Positions 7,986 to 16,912 of a stretch of 64,000 bases of DNA are shown here, piece by piece. Within the stretch, counting starts at the first letter, position 1. Every line of letters starts with the position of its first letter. The DNA is taken from NCBI RefSeq assembly GCF_001427105.1, contig NZ_LMGI01000005.1, positions 18,803 to 82,802 of the forward strand, in the 5' to 3' direction. Under the pieces are notes generated by a model. The model was not told the DNA's origin and made no database searches. It saw nothing but the letters and a program-made list of their open reading frames with translations. The position numbers and the translations under genes were made by a program. This DNA is from Sphingopyxis sp. Root154. GTDB lineage: Bacteria; Pseudomonadota; Alphaproteobacteria; Sphingomonadales; Sphingomonadaceae.

Positions 7986-9554
7986 ATGAACGCTCTTGAT
8001 AAGATGATTTCTCCCGGTGCCGGCCACAGCGCGCAGGGCGGCTTTGCCCGTTCGGTTGCCGATATATTCGGCGCGCTCGGGCTGTCGCTCGATGCCAACC
8101 TGGGTTCGGACCTGAAGATTTTTTCGCCGGTCGATGGTTCGGAACTCGCGGCCCTGCGCACCGACAAGGCGGGCGAAATGGACGCGATGGTCGCGAACGC
8201 GCGTGCTGCCTTCTCGGTCTGGAAGGACGTTCCGGCGCCGCATCGCGGCGAGCTCGTCCGTCGTTACGGCTTGCTGGTGCGCGAGCATAAGGAAACGCTG
8301 TCGCAGCTTCTGACCATCGAGAATGGCAAGATCCTGACCGAAGCGCGCGGCGAGGTGCAGGAGGTAATCGACATCTGCGAATATGCCGTCGGCCTGTCGC
8401 GCCAGCTGTTCGGCCTGACGATCGCGTCGGAGCGTGCCGAGCACCGGCTGACCGAATATTGGCACCCGCTCGGCGTGCTCGGGCTGATCTCGGCGTTCAA
8501 TTTCCCCGCCGCCGTCTGGGCGTGGGGCACGACCGTCGCGCTCGTCTGCGGCGACAGCGCGATCTGGAAGCCGTCCGAAAAGACCCCGCTCACCGCGCTC
8601 GCATTCGCTGGCCTTCTCCAGAAGGCGGCCGCCGACTATGACCTCGCGCCCGACCATCTCGTACAGATCGCGATCGGCGATGCGGCGTGCGGCACGATGC
8701 TCGCCGACCACCCCGACGTCGCGATCGTCAGCGCGACGGGCAGCGTTCGCATGGGACAGGATGTCGGCGTGCGCGTCCAGCGCCGCTTCGGGCGACCCGT
8801 CCTCGAACTCGGCGGCAACAACGCCGCGATCGTCGCGCCGAGCGCCGACATCGGGCTCGCCTTGCGCGGAACGATCTTCGCCGCGACGGGTACGTGCGGC
8901 CAGCGTTGCACGACGCTGCGCCGCCTGATCGTCCACGATGACATCCGCGCCGATTTCGTGAAGCGCCTGATCGCCGCGGTCGGCAGTCTCAACATCGGCA
9001 GCCCGCTCGACGACGCGACGCATGTCGGCCCTCTGATCGACAAGGCCGCCTTCGACGCGATGCAGCGCGCGCTCGAACAGGCACGCCGCGACGGCGGGGT
9101 GGTCCACGGCGGCGACCGGATCGACGTCGCGGGGCCGGACGCTTATTATGTCCGCCCGGCGATCGTCGAAATGCCCGCGCAAAGCGAAATCGTTCGCGAG
9201 GAAACCTTCGCGCCGATCCTCTATGTCCTCGCCTACACCAGCTTCGACCAAGCGATCGCGCTGCAGAACGGCGTCCCGCAGGGGCTGTCGTCGTGCGTCT
9301 TCACCAGCGACGTCCGCGAGGCCGAGAAATTCCAGTCGGCGCAGGGCAGCGACTGCGGCATCGTCAACGTCAACATCGGGACCAGCGGCGCCGAGATCGG
9401 CGGTGCGTTCGGCGGCGAGAAAGTGACCGGCGGCGGGCGCGTGTCGGGGTCCGACAGCTGGAAGAATTACATGCGCCGCGTTACCGCGACGGTGAATTAC
9501 TCGACCTCGCTCCCGCTCGCGCAGGGCGTGAAGTTCGATCTCGACATCGATTGA
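7986..9554 (+). CDS. ALDH7-type aldehyde dehydrogenase (probable aminoadipate semialdehyde dehydrogenase)
   Basis: A 522-residue NAD(P)-dependent aldehyde dehydrogenase. The general base is Glu274 in LELGGNN and the nucleophile is Cys308 in GTCGQRCTT, followed by LRRL; the variant GQRCTT with LGGNN is characteristic of ALDH7 (antiquitin, bacterial AmaB/Pcd). These oxidise aminoadipate semialdehyde / piperideine-6-carboxylate in lysine catabolism. It begins 47 bp after the amidohydrolase and is followed by a TPR protein and an amino-acid permease. The family call is strong; the exact substrate is inferred from family and context. Confidence 0.88.
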   Translation: MNALDKMISPGAGHSAQGGFARSVADIFGALGLSLDANLGSDLKIFSPVDGSELAALRTDKAGEMDAMVANARAAFSVWKDVPAPHRGELVRRYGLLVREHKETLSQLLTIENGKILTEARGEVQEVIDICEYAVGLSRQLFGLTIASERAEHRLTEYWHPLGVLGLISAFNFPAAVWAWGTTVALVCGDSAIWKPSEKTPLTALAFAGLLQKAAADYDLAPDHLVQIAIGDAACGTMLADHPDVAIVSATGSVRMGQDVGVRVQRRFGRPVLELGGNNAAIVAPSADIGLALRGTIFAATGTCGQRCTTLRRLIVHDDIRADFVKRLIAAVGSLNIGSPLDDATHVGPLIDKAAFDAMQRALEQARRDGGVVHGGDRIDVAGPDAYYVRPAIVEMPAQSEIVREETFAPILYVLAYTSFDQAIALQNGVPQGLSSCVFTSDVREAEKFQSAQGSDCGIVNVNIGTSGAEIGGAFGGEKVTGGGRVSGSDSWKNYMRRVTATVNYSTSLPLAQGVKFDLDID

Positions 9555-9582
9555 AGACACGAATTTTGTTCGGAGAGGATTT

Positions 9583-10578
9583 ATGATGAACCGCAGGCAT
9601 TTGAAATTGCTGGTATCGGCCGGCCTGTTGCTGATCGCCGCGCCGGTAACGGCGTCGGCACAGGAAGGCAGCTTTCAGGGCATGTCGCTGCTCGGCGAGC
9701 GAATGGTCACCAGCCCCGCGCGCAACGCGAACGTGGCGTCGACCGAAACGCTCGAACGCGCCGCGCGCGATGCCAAGGCGGCGTTCGAGAGCAATATGAC
9801 CGTCGATAGCGCGACCTGGTACGGCCGCATCCTCTTCTATCAGGGCTATACCCGGGAGTCGGCGGCGGTTTACGATCAGGCGCTGAAGCGCTTCCCCAAT
9901 TCGGGCAAGCTGCTCCGCCACCGCGCGCATCGCCATTTCTCGCTGCGCGAGTTCGACAAGTCGATCGAACTGGGGCTGAAAGCGGCGAAGCTTTATGAGA
10001 ACCAGCCGCTCGAACGCGAAAAGCCGGGCCCCGACTATTTCCCGGGTGACCCCGATGTCGTGCAATATTATCTCTACTACCATCTCGGGCAGGCCTATTT
10101 CGGCAAGCATGATTTCGAAAATGCCGCGAAATGGTTCGCAAAGTCGGCCGAATCGGCCGCCTTCACGCACGACGTCGAGGCGCGGACCGCGAACGGCTAT
10201 TGGGAATATCTTTCGCTCGCGCGCGCCGGGAAGCTTCGTGAGGCACAGAAGCTGCTCGACGATTATGATCTGACCTTGTTCGAAGTTCACCCGAAGGGCG
10301 GGTCGGACACCTATTTCGACGGGCTGCAGCTGTTCAAGGGCAACCGCGCCGCCGACAGTTTTTTCAGCGACAAGGACAGCGGCCGCGCTTTCGCGACCGC
10401 CGACGGGGTGGCGGCGTCGACCGCCTACAGCCTCGCCAACTATTATATCCTCCGCGGCGAGCCCGAAAAGGCGAAGCCCTGGCTGAAGCGTTCGATCGCC
10501 GTCGACAGCTGGAGCTTCTTCGCGCGTATCCAGGCCGAGGCCGACTGGCTGCTGCTGTTCCCGAACGAAAAGCCATGA
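9583..10578 (+). CDS. Exported TPR-repeat protein, paralogue of 1102-2031
   Basis: A 331-residue protein with a signal peptide (MMNRRHLKLLVSAGLLLIAA, cleaved near ASA-Q) and TPR-like helical repeats, for example ATWYGRILFYQGYTRESAAV and HLGQAYFGKHDFENAAKWFA. GGAGAGG sits just before the ATG at 9583. It matches the protein at 1102-2031 in repeat spacing and in WYGR, FP.S.KL.R.RA and YW.YL motifs. Both lie beside peptide or amino-acid genes, so a shared accessory role in the cell envelope is plausible. No catalytic motif is seen. Confidence 0.8.
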   Translation: MMNRRHLKLLVSAGLLLIAAPVTASAQEGSFQGMSLLGERMVTSPARNANVASTETLERAARDAKAAFESNMTVDSATWYGRILFYQGYTRESAAVYDQALKRFPNSGKLLRHRAHRHFSLREFDKSIELGLKAAKLYENQPLEREKPGPDYFPGDPDVVQYYLYYHLGQAYFGKHDFENAAKWFAKSAESAAFTHDVEARTANGYWEYLSLARAGKLREAQKLLDDYDLTLFEVHPKGGSDTYFDGLQLFKGNRAADSFFSDKDSGRAFATADGVAASTAYSLANYYILRGEPEKAKPWLKRSIAVDSWSFFARIQAEADWLLLFPNEKP

Positions 10579-10638
10579 ACTGACGGATTGGGTGAGCGGC
10601 GGACCTGAACCATCGGGCCGGATATTGGGAGACGCATC

Positions 10639-12051
10639 GTGAATAACTGGACCCGCCGCAAACCCATCCCGCCGCCCGGCGAACGCAGCGTCGACGCGCT
10701 GCCGCCGAGCCTGTCATGGCCGCAGCTGATGGCGATGGGCGTCGGCGCGATCATCGGGACGGGAATCCTGACGCTGATCGGCGTCGGCGTCGACCGCGCG
10801 GGTCCTGCGGTGCTGCTGTCCTTCGCGATCGCCGGTGCCGTCTGCGCCTGCGCCGCGCTCGCCTATGCCGAATTGTCGGCGATGATGCCCGCGGCGGGCA
10901 GCGCCTACAGCTATTCCTACGCCGGCCTCGGCGAGGCTTTTGCGTGGATCGTCGGCTGGAGCCTGATCCTCGAATATTCGCTCGTCGTCTCGACCGTCGC
11001 GGTGGGCTGGTCGGGTTATGCGTCGCCGCTTTTGATGGGGATCGGGTTTCCCGAGGCGCTGACGCGTGGTCCCGAACTCGGCGGATTGATCAATCTGCCC
11101 GCGGTCGCGATCATCGCGGTCGTCGCGGGCCTGCTGCTGCTGGGGACGCGCGAGAGTGCCCGGATCAATTCGGTGCTCGTCGTCGTGAAGATCGTCACGC
11201 TGCTGCTCTTCGTCGGTTACACATTGCCCTATTTCGACGCCGCGCACCTCGATCCGTTCATGCCCTATGGCTATGCCGCGAAGGTCGACAGCGACGGCGT
11301 CCAGCGCGGGGTCATGGCGGCCGCCGCGATCATCTTTTTCGCCTTCTACGGCTTCGACGCGATTTCGACCGCGGCGGAAGAAACGAAACGTCCGGCGCGC
11401 GACCTGCCAATCGCGATCATCGGGTCGATGGCCGTTTGCACCCTCATCTATATGCTCGTCGCTGCGACGGCCGTCGGCGCGATTTCGTTCACACGCTTCG
11501 CCGACAGCCCCGAGCCGCTGGCGCTCATCCTGCGCTCGATCGGGCAGGGGGGCGTCGCGCAGGTCGTGGCGACGACCGCCGTTGTCGCGCTGCCGACCGT
11601 GTTGCTCGCCTTCCTCTATGGACAAAGCCGGATCTTCCTTGCGATGGCGCGCGACGGTTTCCTGCCGCAGCGGCTCGCGCATATTTCACGGCGCGGTACT
11701 CCAACGCGCATCACGCTGCTAACGGCAGCGATCGTCGCGGTCCTCGCCGGGCTGCTCCCGATCGGAAAGGTCGCCGCGCTCGCCAACGCCGGAACGCTGA
11801 TCGCCTTCATCGCGGTCGGAGTCTGCCTGCTCGTCCTTCGCCGCGGCGCACCCGATGTTCCCCGGCCCTTTCGCGTGCGCGCGGCGTGGCTGGTCGGGCT
11901 TGGAACGATCGGCGGCTGCCTTTACCTGTTCCTCAGCCTGCCGGCCGAAACGCTCTTGTGGTGCCTCGGCTGGAATCTGATCGGGCTCGCCCTCTATGCG
12001 GCCTATGGGCAGTATCGCAGCACCCTGGGCCGGGCGGGCGGCGGCGGATAA
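10639..12051 (+). CDS. APC-family amino-acid permease
   Basis: A 470-residue inner-membrane transporter with about twelve hydrophobic helices. The opening segment MGVGAIIGTGILTLIGVG is the signature of the amino acid-polyamine-organocation family, and FFAFYGFDAISTAAEET is typical of the cationic amino-acid transporter branch. The start is GTG at 10639 with GGGAG thirteen bases upstream. It ends the plus-strand amidohydrolase-ALDH7-TPR run, fitting import of an amino acid, possibly a basic one, though specificity cannot be read from sequence. Only 15 bp separate its stop from that of the convergent GMC gene. Confidence 0.88.
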   Translation: MNNWTRRKPIPPPGERSVDALPPSLSWPQLMAMGVGAIIGTGILTLIGVGVDRAGPAVLLSFAIAGAVCACAALAYAELSAMMPAAGSAYSYSYAGLGEAFAWIVGWSLILEYSLVVSTVAVGWSGYASPLLMGIGFPEALTRGPELGGLINLPAVAIIAVVAGLLLLGTRESARINSVLVVVKIVTLLLFVGYTLPYFDAAHLDPFMPYGYAAKVDSDGVQRGVMAAAAIIFFAFYGFDAISTAAEETKRPARDLPIAIIGSMAVCTLIYMLVAATAVGAISFTRFADSPEPLALILRSIGQGGVAQVVATTAVVALPTVLLAFLYGQSRIFLAMARDGFLPQRLAHISRRGTPTRITLLTAAIVAVLAGLLPIGKVAALANAGTLIAFIAVGVCLLVLRRGAPDVPRPFRVRAAWLVGLGTIGGCLYLFLSLPAETLLWCLGWNLIGLALYAAYGQYRSTLGRAGGGG

Positions 12052-12066
12052 TCCCTTTGGCGCCTT

Positions 12067-13743
12067 CTAGATCGTGCCGGCCTTGAGCAGCTTTACGGCA
12101 TGGTCGGCGGCGCGTGCGGTCAATGCCATGAAGGTCAGCGACGGGTTGACGCACGAGATCGAGGCCATCTGGGCGCCGTCGGTGACGAACAGATTGGCGG
12201 CGTCGTGCGCCTGGCCCCATTTGTTGAGCACCGACTGGCGCGGGTCGGCGCCCATGCGCGCGCCGCCCATTTCGTGGATCGCGTCGCCGGGCACATGCTC
12301 GCGGCGTTCGCTGGTGACGTTCTGCAGCCCCGCCTTGCGCAGCATCGCTTCGCCTTCGCTGCGCGCATCGTCCATCATGCGGATTTCGTTCTCGCGGAAG
12401 GTGACGTCGAAGCGCATCAGCGGGATGCCGAACCGGTCTACCTTGTCGGCGTGCAGGCTGACACGGTTGTCCTCATAGGGCAGGCATTCGCCGAAGGCGC
12501 CCATGCCGAACTTCCACGGTCCATAACCGCGCATGCCATGCTTCATCGCCGCGCCGAAGCCCTCGGGCGGTAGCGGATCGCGCCGCGCGCTGCCCTGATA
12601 GCCATAGCCGCGCTTGAAGCCGATCCCCTCCTCGCCGCCGACGTTGCGGAAGCGCGGGATATAGACGCCGCCCGGGCGGCGGCCATATTCGATATAGTCG
12701 GTCATGCCCGGTATATCGCCCGAGATGTTCACGCGGAAGATATGGTCCATGACGTAGCGGCCGAGCGTGCCGCTGGAATCGAAGTGGCTCTTCCCGTTTC
12801 CCGGGATGCGGGAGTTCATCATGATCTGGGTCGAGGCCATCGCCGAGGCGCAGAGGAAGACGAGGCGCGCGGGGATCACCTCGGCCTGCTTCGTCTTCGT
12901 ATTGATCACACGCACGCCGGTGATCTTCTTCGTCTTCGGATCATATTCCAGATTGGAGACCACCGCGTCGGAGCGCAGCGTCAGCCGCCCGGTGGCGCGC
13001 GCCGCGGGCAGGGTGACCGCCTGCGTCGAGAAATAGGCCCCGAACGAGCAGCCGCGCCCGCACTGGTTGCGGAACTGGCATTTGCTGCGGCCCTGATCTT
13101 CCTTGTCCTCGGTCATGTTCGAGAGGCGGGTGTTGATCAGCTTGCGGCCCGGCGAGGTCGTCTCCAGCCGTTCCTTTACCCATTTCTCGGCGACGTTCAT
13201 CTGCATCGGCGGCTGGAACGCGCTGTCGGGCAGCTGCGGCAGATTCTCGCGCGATCCCGACACACCGATATATTTCTCGACATAATCGTACCAGGGAACG
13301 AGGTCGTCATAGCGGATCGGCCAGTCGCCCCCGACATTCTCGCGCTTGTTCGCCTCGAAATCCTCCGGGCTCCAGCGAAAGCTCCAGCGCCCCCAGATCA
13401 GTGATTTGCCGCCGACCGCGGCGGGCCGGATCCAGTAGAATTTCTCGCCCTCGTCATAGGCATAGGGGTTAAGCCGGTCGTTGTTGTAGAATTTCTGGTT
13501 CGATGGCGAAACATAGCCATGCGTCGCGATGAAATAGTCGCTCTTGACCAGTGCCGCGGGCATTCGGTCGCGCGCCGGGATCTCATAGGCCGGCTTGCCG
13601 TCGAAATCATAATCCTCGCCATGCTCGACCATCACGCCGCGGTCGAGCATCAGGACCTTGAGGCCCTTTTCGGTCAATTCCTTCGCGGCCCATCCGCCGC
13701 TCACTCCGGAGCCGATGACGATCGCATCGAACATGTCGGCCAT
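12067..13743 (-). CDS. GMC-family oxidoreductase (probable glycoside 3-dehydrogenase catalytic subunit)
   Basis: A 558-residue flavoprotein. The FAD-binding GxGxxG is at residues 11-16 (VIGSGVSGG). The C-terminal half has HEMGGARMG and CVNPSLTFMALTARAADHAV, the usual active-site region of gluconate-2-dehydrogenase/glucoside-3-dehydrogenase type GMC enzymes. These oxidise a sugar hydroxyl and pass electrons to cytochrome c. The start at 13743 has GAGG upstream. A small subunit of the same complex (14602-15165) and a cytochrome c (19314-19703) are nearby. No signal peptide is seen; such subunits are usually carried out with the Tat-exported small subunit. Confidence 0.87.
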   Translation of the reverse strand: MADMFDAIVIGSGVSGGWAAKELTEKGLKVLMLDRGVMVEHGEDYDFDGKPAYEIPARDRMPAALVKSDYFIATHGYVSPSNQKFYNNDRLNPYAYDEGEKFYWIRPAAVGGKSLIWGRWSFRWSPEDFEANKRENVGGDWPIRYDDLVPWYDYVEKYIGVSGSRENLPQLPDSAFQPPMQMNVAEKWVKERLETTSPGRKLINTRLSNMTEDKEDQGRSKCQFRNQCGRGCSFGAYFSTQAVTLPAARATGRLTLRSDAVVSNLEYDPKTKKITGVRVINTKTKQAEVIPARLVFLCASAMASTQIMMNSRIPGNGKSHFDSSGTLGRYVMDHIFRVNISGDIPGMTDYIEYGRRPGGVYIPRFRNVGGEEGIGFKRGYGYQGSARRDPLPPEGFGAAMKHGMRGYGPWKFGMGAFGECLPYEDNRVSLHADKVDRFGIPLMRFDVTFRENEIRMMDDARSEGEAMLRKAGLQNVTSERREHVPGDAIHEMGGARMGADPRQSVLNKWGQAHDAANLFVTDGAQMASISCVNPSLTFMALTARAADHAVKLLKAGTI

Positions 13744-13765
13744 ATCTTGATCCTCGAATATTGGG

Positions 13766-14605
13766 TTAAGCGCGAAGGCGGCTGAGCGTGGTGAAGCTGG
13801 TCTGGATGTCGGGAAGATAGGGCGCGGGCGACTGATCATTCTCGACATAGAAATGCTTCACGCCGGCGGTCCGATTGAGCGTGAAGATGTCGGCGAAATC
13901 GATCACGCCCTTGCCGACGCTGGTCATCTTGCCGTCGGCGGTGCGATCCTTGACGTGATAGGCATAGATGCGGCCGGCCAAGCGCCGGATGATCGCCTTG
14001 GGATCTTCACCCGCGGCGACCGCCCAGAACAGGTCGAGCTCGATCTGGACGAGTGCCGGATCGGCGTCGGCGATGAGCGTGTCGAACAGGCTGGTGCCGC
14101 CCGGTTTCAACCTGAACTCGAAATCATGATTGTGATAGGCAAAGCCCAGCCCGGCCTTTTTGAGCCGCTCGGCATAGCGGTTGAAATTGGCGACCGCCGC
14201 CTTCCAGCCCTCGGCATTGCGATGGGCTTCGACCATATAGGGAACGACGAGCGTGTCGGCGCCCAGCGCCTTGGTCATCGCGACCGCGCCGTCGAAATTG
14301 CTGGCGAGCGCCTCATAGGCGACATGGATGGAAGGCGATTTCAGGCCCAGCCGGTCCATCGTCTTGCGCAGCGCGGCGTGATCCATCTTGTCATAGCCGC
14401 CGCCGCCATATTCGACTTCGCGATAACCGATCGCCGCGACCTTCTCGAGCGTCCCCATCGGGTCCCTCGAGAAGAGTTCGCGCACGGTATAGAGCTGGAT
14501 GCCGATGGGTTTCGATTTAAGGCTCTTTGCCATGAGCGGCCCCGCTGCGAGTGTTACCCCGAGCGCGGCGCCGCCCGCCATCCATTGCCGCCTGTTGATC
14601 ATCAT
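13766..14605 (-). CDS. Tat-exported sugar isomerase/epimerase-like TIM barrel
   Basis: A 279-residue xylose-isomerase-like TIM-barrel protein with a twin-arginine leader (MMINRRQWMAGGAALGVTLA). Motifs fit a metal-dependent aldose-ketose isomerase or epimerase: GIQLYTVREL, GYREVEYGG, AYHNHDFEF, QIELDLFWAVAAG and YAYHVKD. The ATG overlaps the stop of the upstream small subunit gene as ATGA (14602-14605). An exported isomerase next to a GMC dehydrogenase suggests it acts on free keto-sugars in the periplasm rather than on sugar phosphates. Confidence 0.83.
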   Translation of the reverse strand: MMINRRQWMAGGAALGVTLAAGPLMAKSLKSKPIGIQLYTVRELFSRDPMGTLEKVAAIGYREVEYGGGGYDKMDHAALRKTMDRLGLKSPSIHVAYEALASNFDGAVAMTKALGADTLVVPYMVEAHRNAEGWKAAVANFNRYAERLKKAGLGFAYHNHDFEFRLKPGGTSLFDTLIADADPALVQIELDLFWAVAAGEDPKAIIRRLAGRIYAYHVKDRTADGKMTSVGKGVIDFADIFTLNRTAGVKHFYVENDQSPAPYLPDIQTSFTTLSRLRA

Positions 14606-15165
14606 GACGAAAACACCTTCTTGATCTCGGAATAGGGATAGGCGCCGTCGTAGCGGCCGGGGACGGGAAGATATTCGCGCTCCTGGGTGATGCCGACTTC
14701 CGACGTGAAATATCCGGTGAGCACGAGCTGGCGGAACTTGTCGAAGAAGTCCGCGCCGCCGGGCAGCTTGCCTTCCATCGCCAGCGTCAGCAGCGCGTCC
14801 TGCTGCGCGGGCGTCGCCTTGTCGGCGGCGATCTTGAAAGCGGTCCGGCTGCGCGCCTCGATCGCGTCAAGCCCCGCGATTATCGGTTTGCGATCGTCGG
14901 GCGAGGCCCAATCGGCGAGCAGCTTTTCGATATATTCGGGGACGCCCGCCGCGATCGCGCCGGGGGTGTCGGTGGTCGGCATCACGCGCTCGCTGAGAGC
15001 GGTCGTCAGCGCGCGCTGCTGCGCGGTAAACACGGGCGAGGAGGGCGGTCCGCTGCTGATGATCGGGGGCGTTTCTCCCGCCGCAGCGCGCGCGATCGGG
15101 GCGAACAGGCTCGCGCCGAACATCGCGGCCATGCCGGCCAGCGCGTCTCTGCGATCGATGATCAT
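14602..15165 (-). CDS. Gluconate 2-dehydrogenase subunit 3 family protein (small subunit)
   Basis: A 187-residue protein with a twin-arginine leader (MIIDRRDALAGMAAMFGASL). The rest matches the small subunit of membrane-linked GMC dehydrogenases: FTAQQRALTTALSERVMPTT, IEKLLADW and LVLTGYFTSEVG. This subunit carries the folded catalytic flavoprotein through the Tat pathway and stabilises it. The stop of the DUF1080 gene overlaps this ATG, and its own stop overlaps the next ATG, so the three genes are tightly coupled. Confidence 0.85.
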   Translation of the reverse strand: MIIDRRDALAGMAAMFGASLFAPIARAAAGETPPIISSGPPSSPVFTAQQRALTTALSERVMPTTDTPGAIAAGVPEYIEKLLADWASPDDRKPIIAGLDAIEARSRTAFKIAADKATPAQQDALLTLAMEGKLPGGADFFDKFRQLVLTGYFTSEVGITQEREYLPVPGRYDGAYPYSEIKKVFSS

Positions 15166-15989
15166 TTCACGGTTCCTTCGAAGTCATGGCTCGCCGCCGC
15201 TTCGGGCAGCGGGCGCACCCAGATGTTACGGAACGAAACGGGCGAATTATGGTCCTGGAGCTGGATCGGCGCGGCATCGCCATGCGCTTCATATGTCGCG
15301 ACCTTGCGCCAGACGGTGCTGCCGAGCCACGGCTGGCGGTTCTGCACGAGCACGCCGTTGAGGAAGGCAGTAACATAGGCCGGGCGCAGCAACTTGCCAT
15401 CGGGTCCGAAATGCGGTCGCTCGAAGACGATATCGTAGCTCTGCCATTCGCCGGGCTTGCGCGATGCGTTCACCAGCGGCGGCTTCCAGGCATAGATCGA
15501 GCCGACGGTGCCGTCGGCGTAAGTGGGGTTCTGATAGCCGTCGAGGATCTGGATCTCGTAGCGCTGCATGAACCAGATACCGCTGTTACCGCGGTCCTGC
15601 GAGCTATGGAGCGGTGGGTTCGGTGAGCGGAATTCGAGATGGAGCTGGACGTCGCCGAAGCTCGCCTTGCTGACCAGCGCATTTTCGCCGCGGCCGCCCA
15701 ATGGTGGGGTCGACGTCATCGCGCCGTTGCTGACGATCCACGGCCTTGCCATCGCCCGCCACGCATCGAGCGACTTGCCATCGAACAGCACCACCGCATC
15801 CGACGGCGGGGCGCCGGGCACGGCACCCGGCGTCACCACCGTCGGATAAGGACGGTCGGAATCGTGAACGCGCCATTTGCCGTCGGGCAGCATCGGTGTG
15901 TCCTTGAACCCGGGCTTTTCCTGCGCCGTGACGGGATTGCCCGCCGCCGCGGCGACCGCGATCGCCGCGGCCCAAACGATATGCTTCAC
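15162..15989 (-). CDS. DUF1080 protein, probable 3-keto-glycoside (disaccharide) hydrolase
   Basis: A protein of about 275 residues with a Sec signal peptide and a DUF1080 (concanavalin-like) fold. Visible motifs are LFDGKSLDAW, FGDVQLHLEFRSP, GNSGIWFMQRYEIQILDGYQ, GEWQSYDIVFERP and ISFRN-like VSFRNIWVRPL. Members hydrolyse 3-keto-disaccharides and glycosides made by GMC dehydrogenases, which fits the neighbours. GTG at 15989 is preferred because AGGGAG lies just upstream; an ATG at 16004 overlapping the previous stop (ATGA) would add five residues. Confidence 0.8.
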   Translation of the reverse strand: MKHIVWAAAIAVAAAAGNPVTAQEKPGFKDTPMLPDGKWRVHDSDRPYPTVVTPGAVPGAPPSDAVVLFDGKSLDAWRAMARPWIVSNGAMTSTPPLGGRGENALVSKASFGDVQLHLEFRSPNPPLHSSQDRGNSGIWFMQRYEIQILDGYQNPTYADGTVGSIYAWKPPLVNASRKPGEWQSYDIVFERPHFGPDGKLLRPAYVTAFLNGVLVQNRQPWLGSTVWRKVATYEAHGDAAPIQLQDHNSPVSFRNIWVRPLPEAAASHDFEGTVK

Positions 15990-16000
15990 GCGTGTCTCCC

Positions 16001-16912
16001 TCATGCCGCGTCGATCGCGCGATAGGCGGCGATCAGCCGTTCTTCGCCCGCGCGTCCCTCGACCGAATTGCCATGTTCCATTCCGATCACGCCCGCGAAT
16101 TTCTTCGCGCGCAGCCAGCGGACGATATTGCGATAATTGATCTCGCCGCTGCCGGGCTCCTTGCGGCCGGGATTGTCGCCGAACTGGACGTAAGCGATCT
16201 CGTTCCAGCAGCTGTCCAGCGTGTTGATCAGATTCCCGGCCTGAATCTGCTCGTGGTACAGGTCCGCCAGTATCTTGATCGCCGGGCTGTCGATCGCACG
16301 CGCCATCGCATAGCCTTGCGGCACGGTCGACATGAAGACGCCGGGATGGTTCACCAGCGTATTGAGCGGCTCCATCACCATGACCAACCCGTGCGGTTCA
16401 TAGATCTCGGCGGCACGGCGCAGCACATCGATCACGCGCGCGGTCTGGATATCTACCGGCAGCTTGCGGTCCATAAAGCCGGTGACGATCGTCATGTGCT
16501 TGGAGTTCAACCTCTTGCCGACATCGACCGAACGCCCGATGTCGGCAAGGAAGCGCTCGCGATCGCTATCGTCATTGCCGCCCAGCAGCGGCCGGAAATC
16601 GGCCCATCTTGGCATGCTCGCGACGAACACGCCCATCGTCATGCCCCGTTGTTCCAACGCGCGCGCCATCGCTGTCTGGTCGGCGACCGAGCGCGTCGCC
16701 GCCTCATTATCCTCCCACGCGGTAAAGCCCTGATCGGCGGCAAAAGCGATCTGTTCGAGCCGGTCGCCGCGGCTTTTGAAGCTCCCCTCATGCGGGGCGT
16801 ATTTCAACGAAAAGCGCGCCGCGTTCGACGCCATCACCCCGTTCGCCACCGTCGTCGCGGCGGCCGCAGCGACGGCGCCACCCGCCAGCACCGATCGACG
16901 CGATACGCTCAT
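16001..16912 (-). CDS. Tat-exported hydroxypyruvate isomerase-like TIM barrel
   Basis: A 303-residue TIM-barrel protein with a twin-arginine leader (MSVSRRSVLAGGAVAAAAAT). Its metal and active-site motifs resemble hydroxypyruvate isomerase: VMVMEPLNT, LADLYHEQIQAG, YVQFGDNPGRKEPGSGEINY and IGMEHGNS. The real substrate is likely a keto-sugar given the GMC/DUF1080 context; hydroxypyruvate itself is only the family name. The start overlaps the stop of the MFS gene (ATGA, 16909-16912). Confidence 0.83.
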   Translation of the reverse strand: MSVSRRSVLAGGAVAAAAATTVANGVMASNAARFSLKYAPHEGSFKSRGDRLEQIAFAADQGFTAWEDNEAATRSVADQTAMARALEQRGMTMGVFVASMPRWADFRPLLGGNDDSDRERFLADIGRSVDVGKRLNSKHMTIVTGFMDRKLPVDIQTARVIDVLRRAAEIYEPHGLVMVMEPLNTLVNHPGVFMSTVPQGYAMARAIDSPAIKILADLYHEQIQAGNLINTLDSCWNEIAYVQFGDNPGRKEPGSGEINYRNIVRWLRAKKFAGVIGMEHGNSVEGRAGEERLIAAYRAIDAA

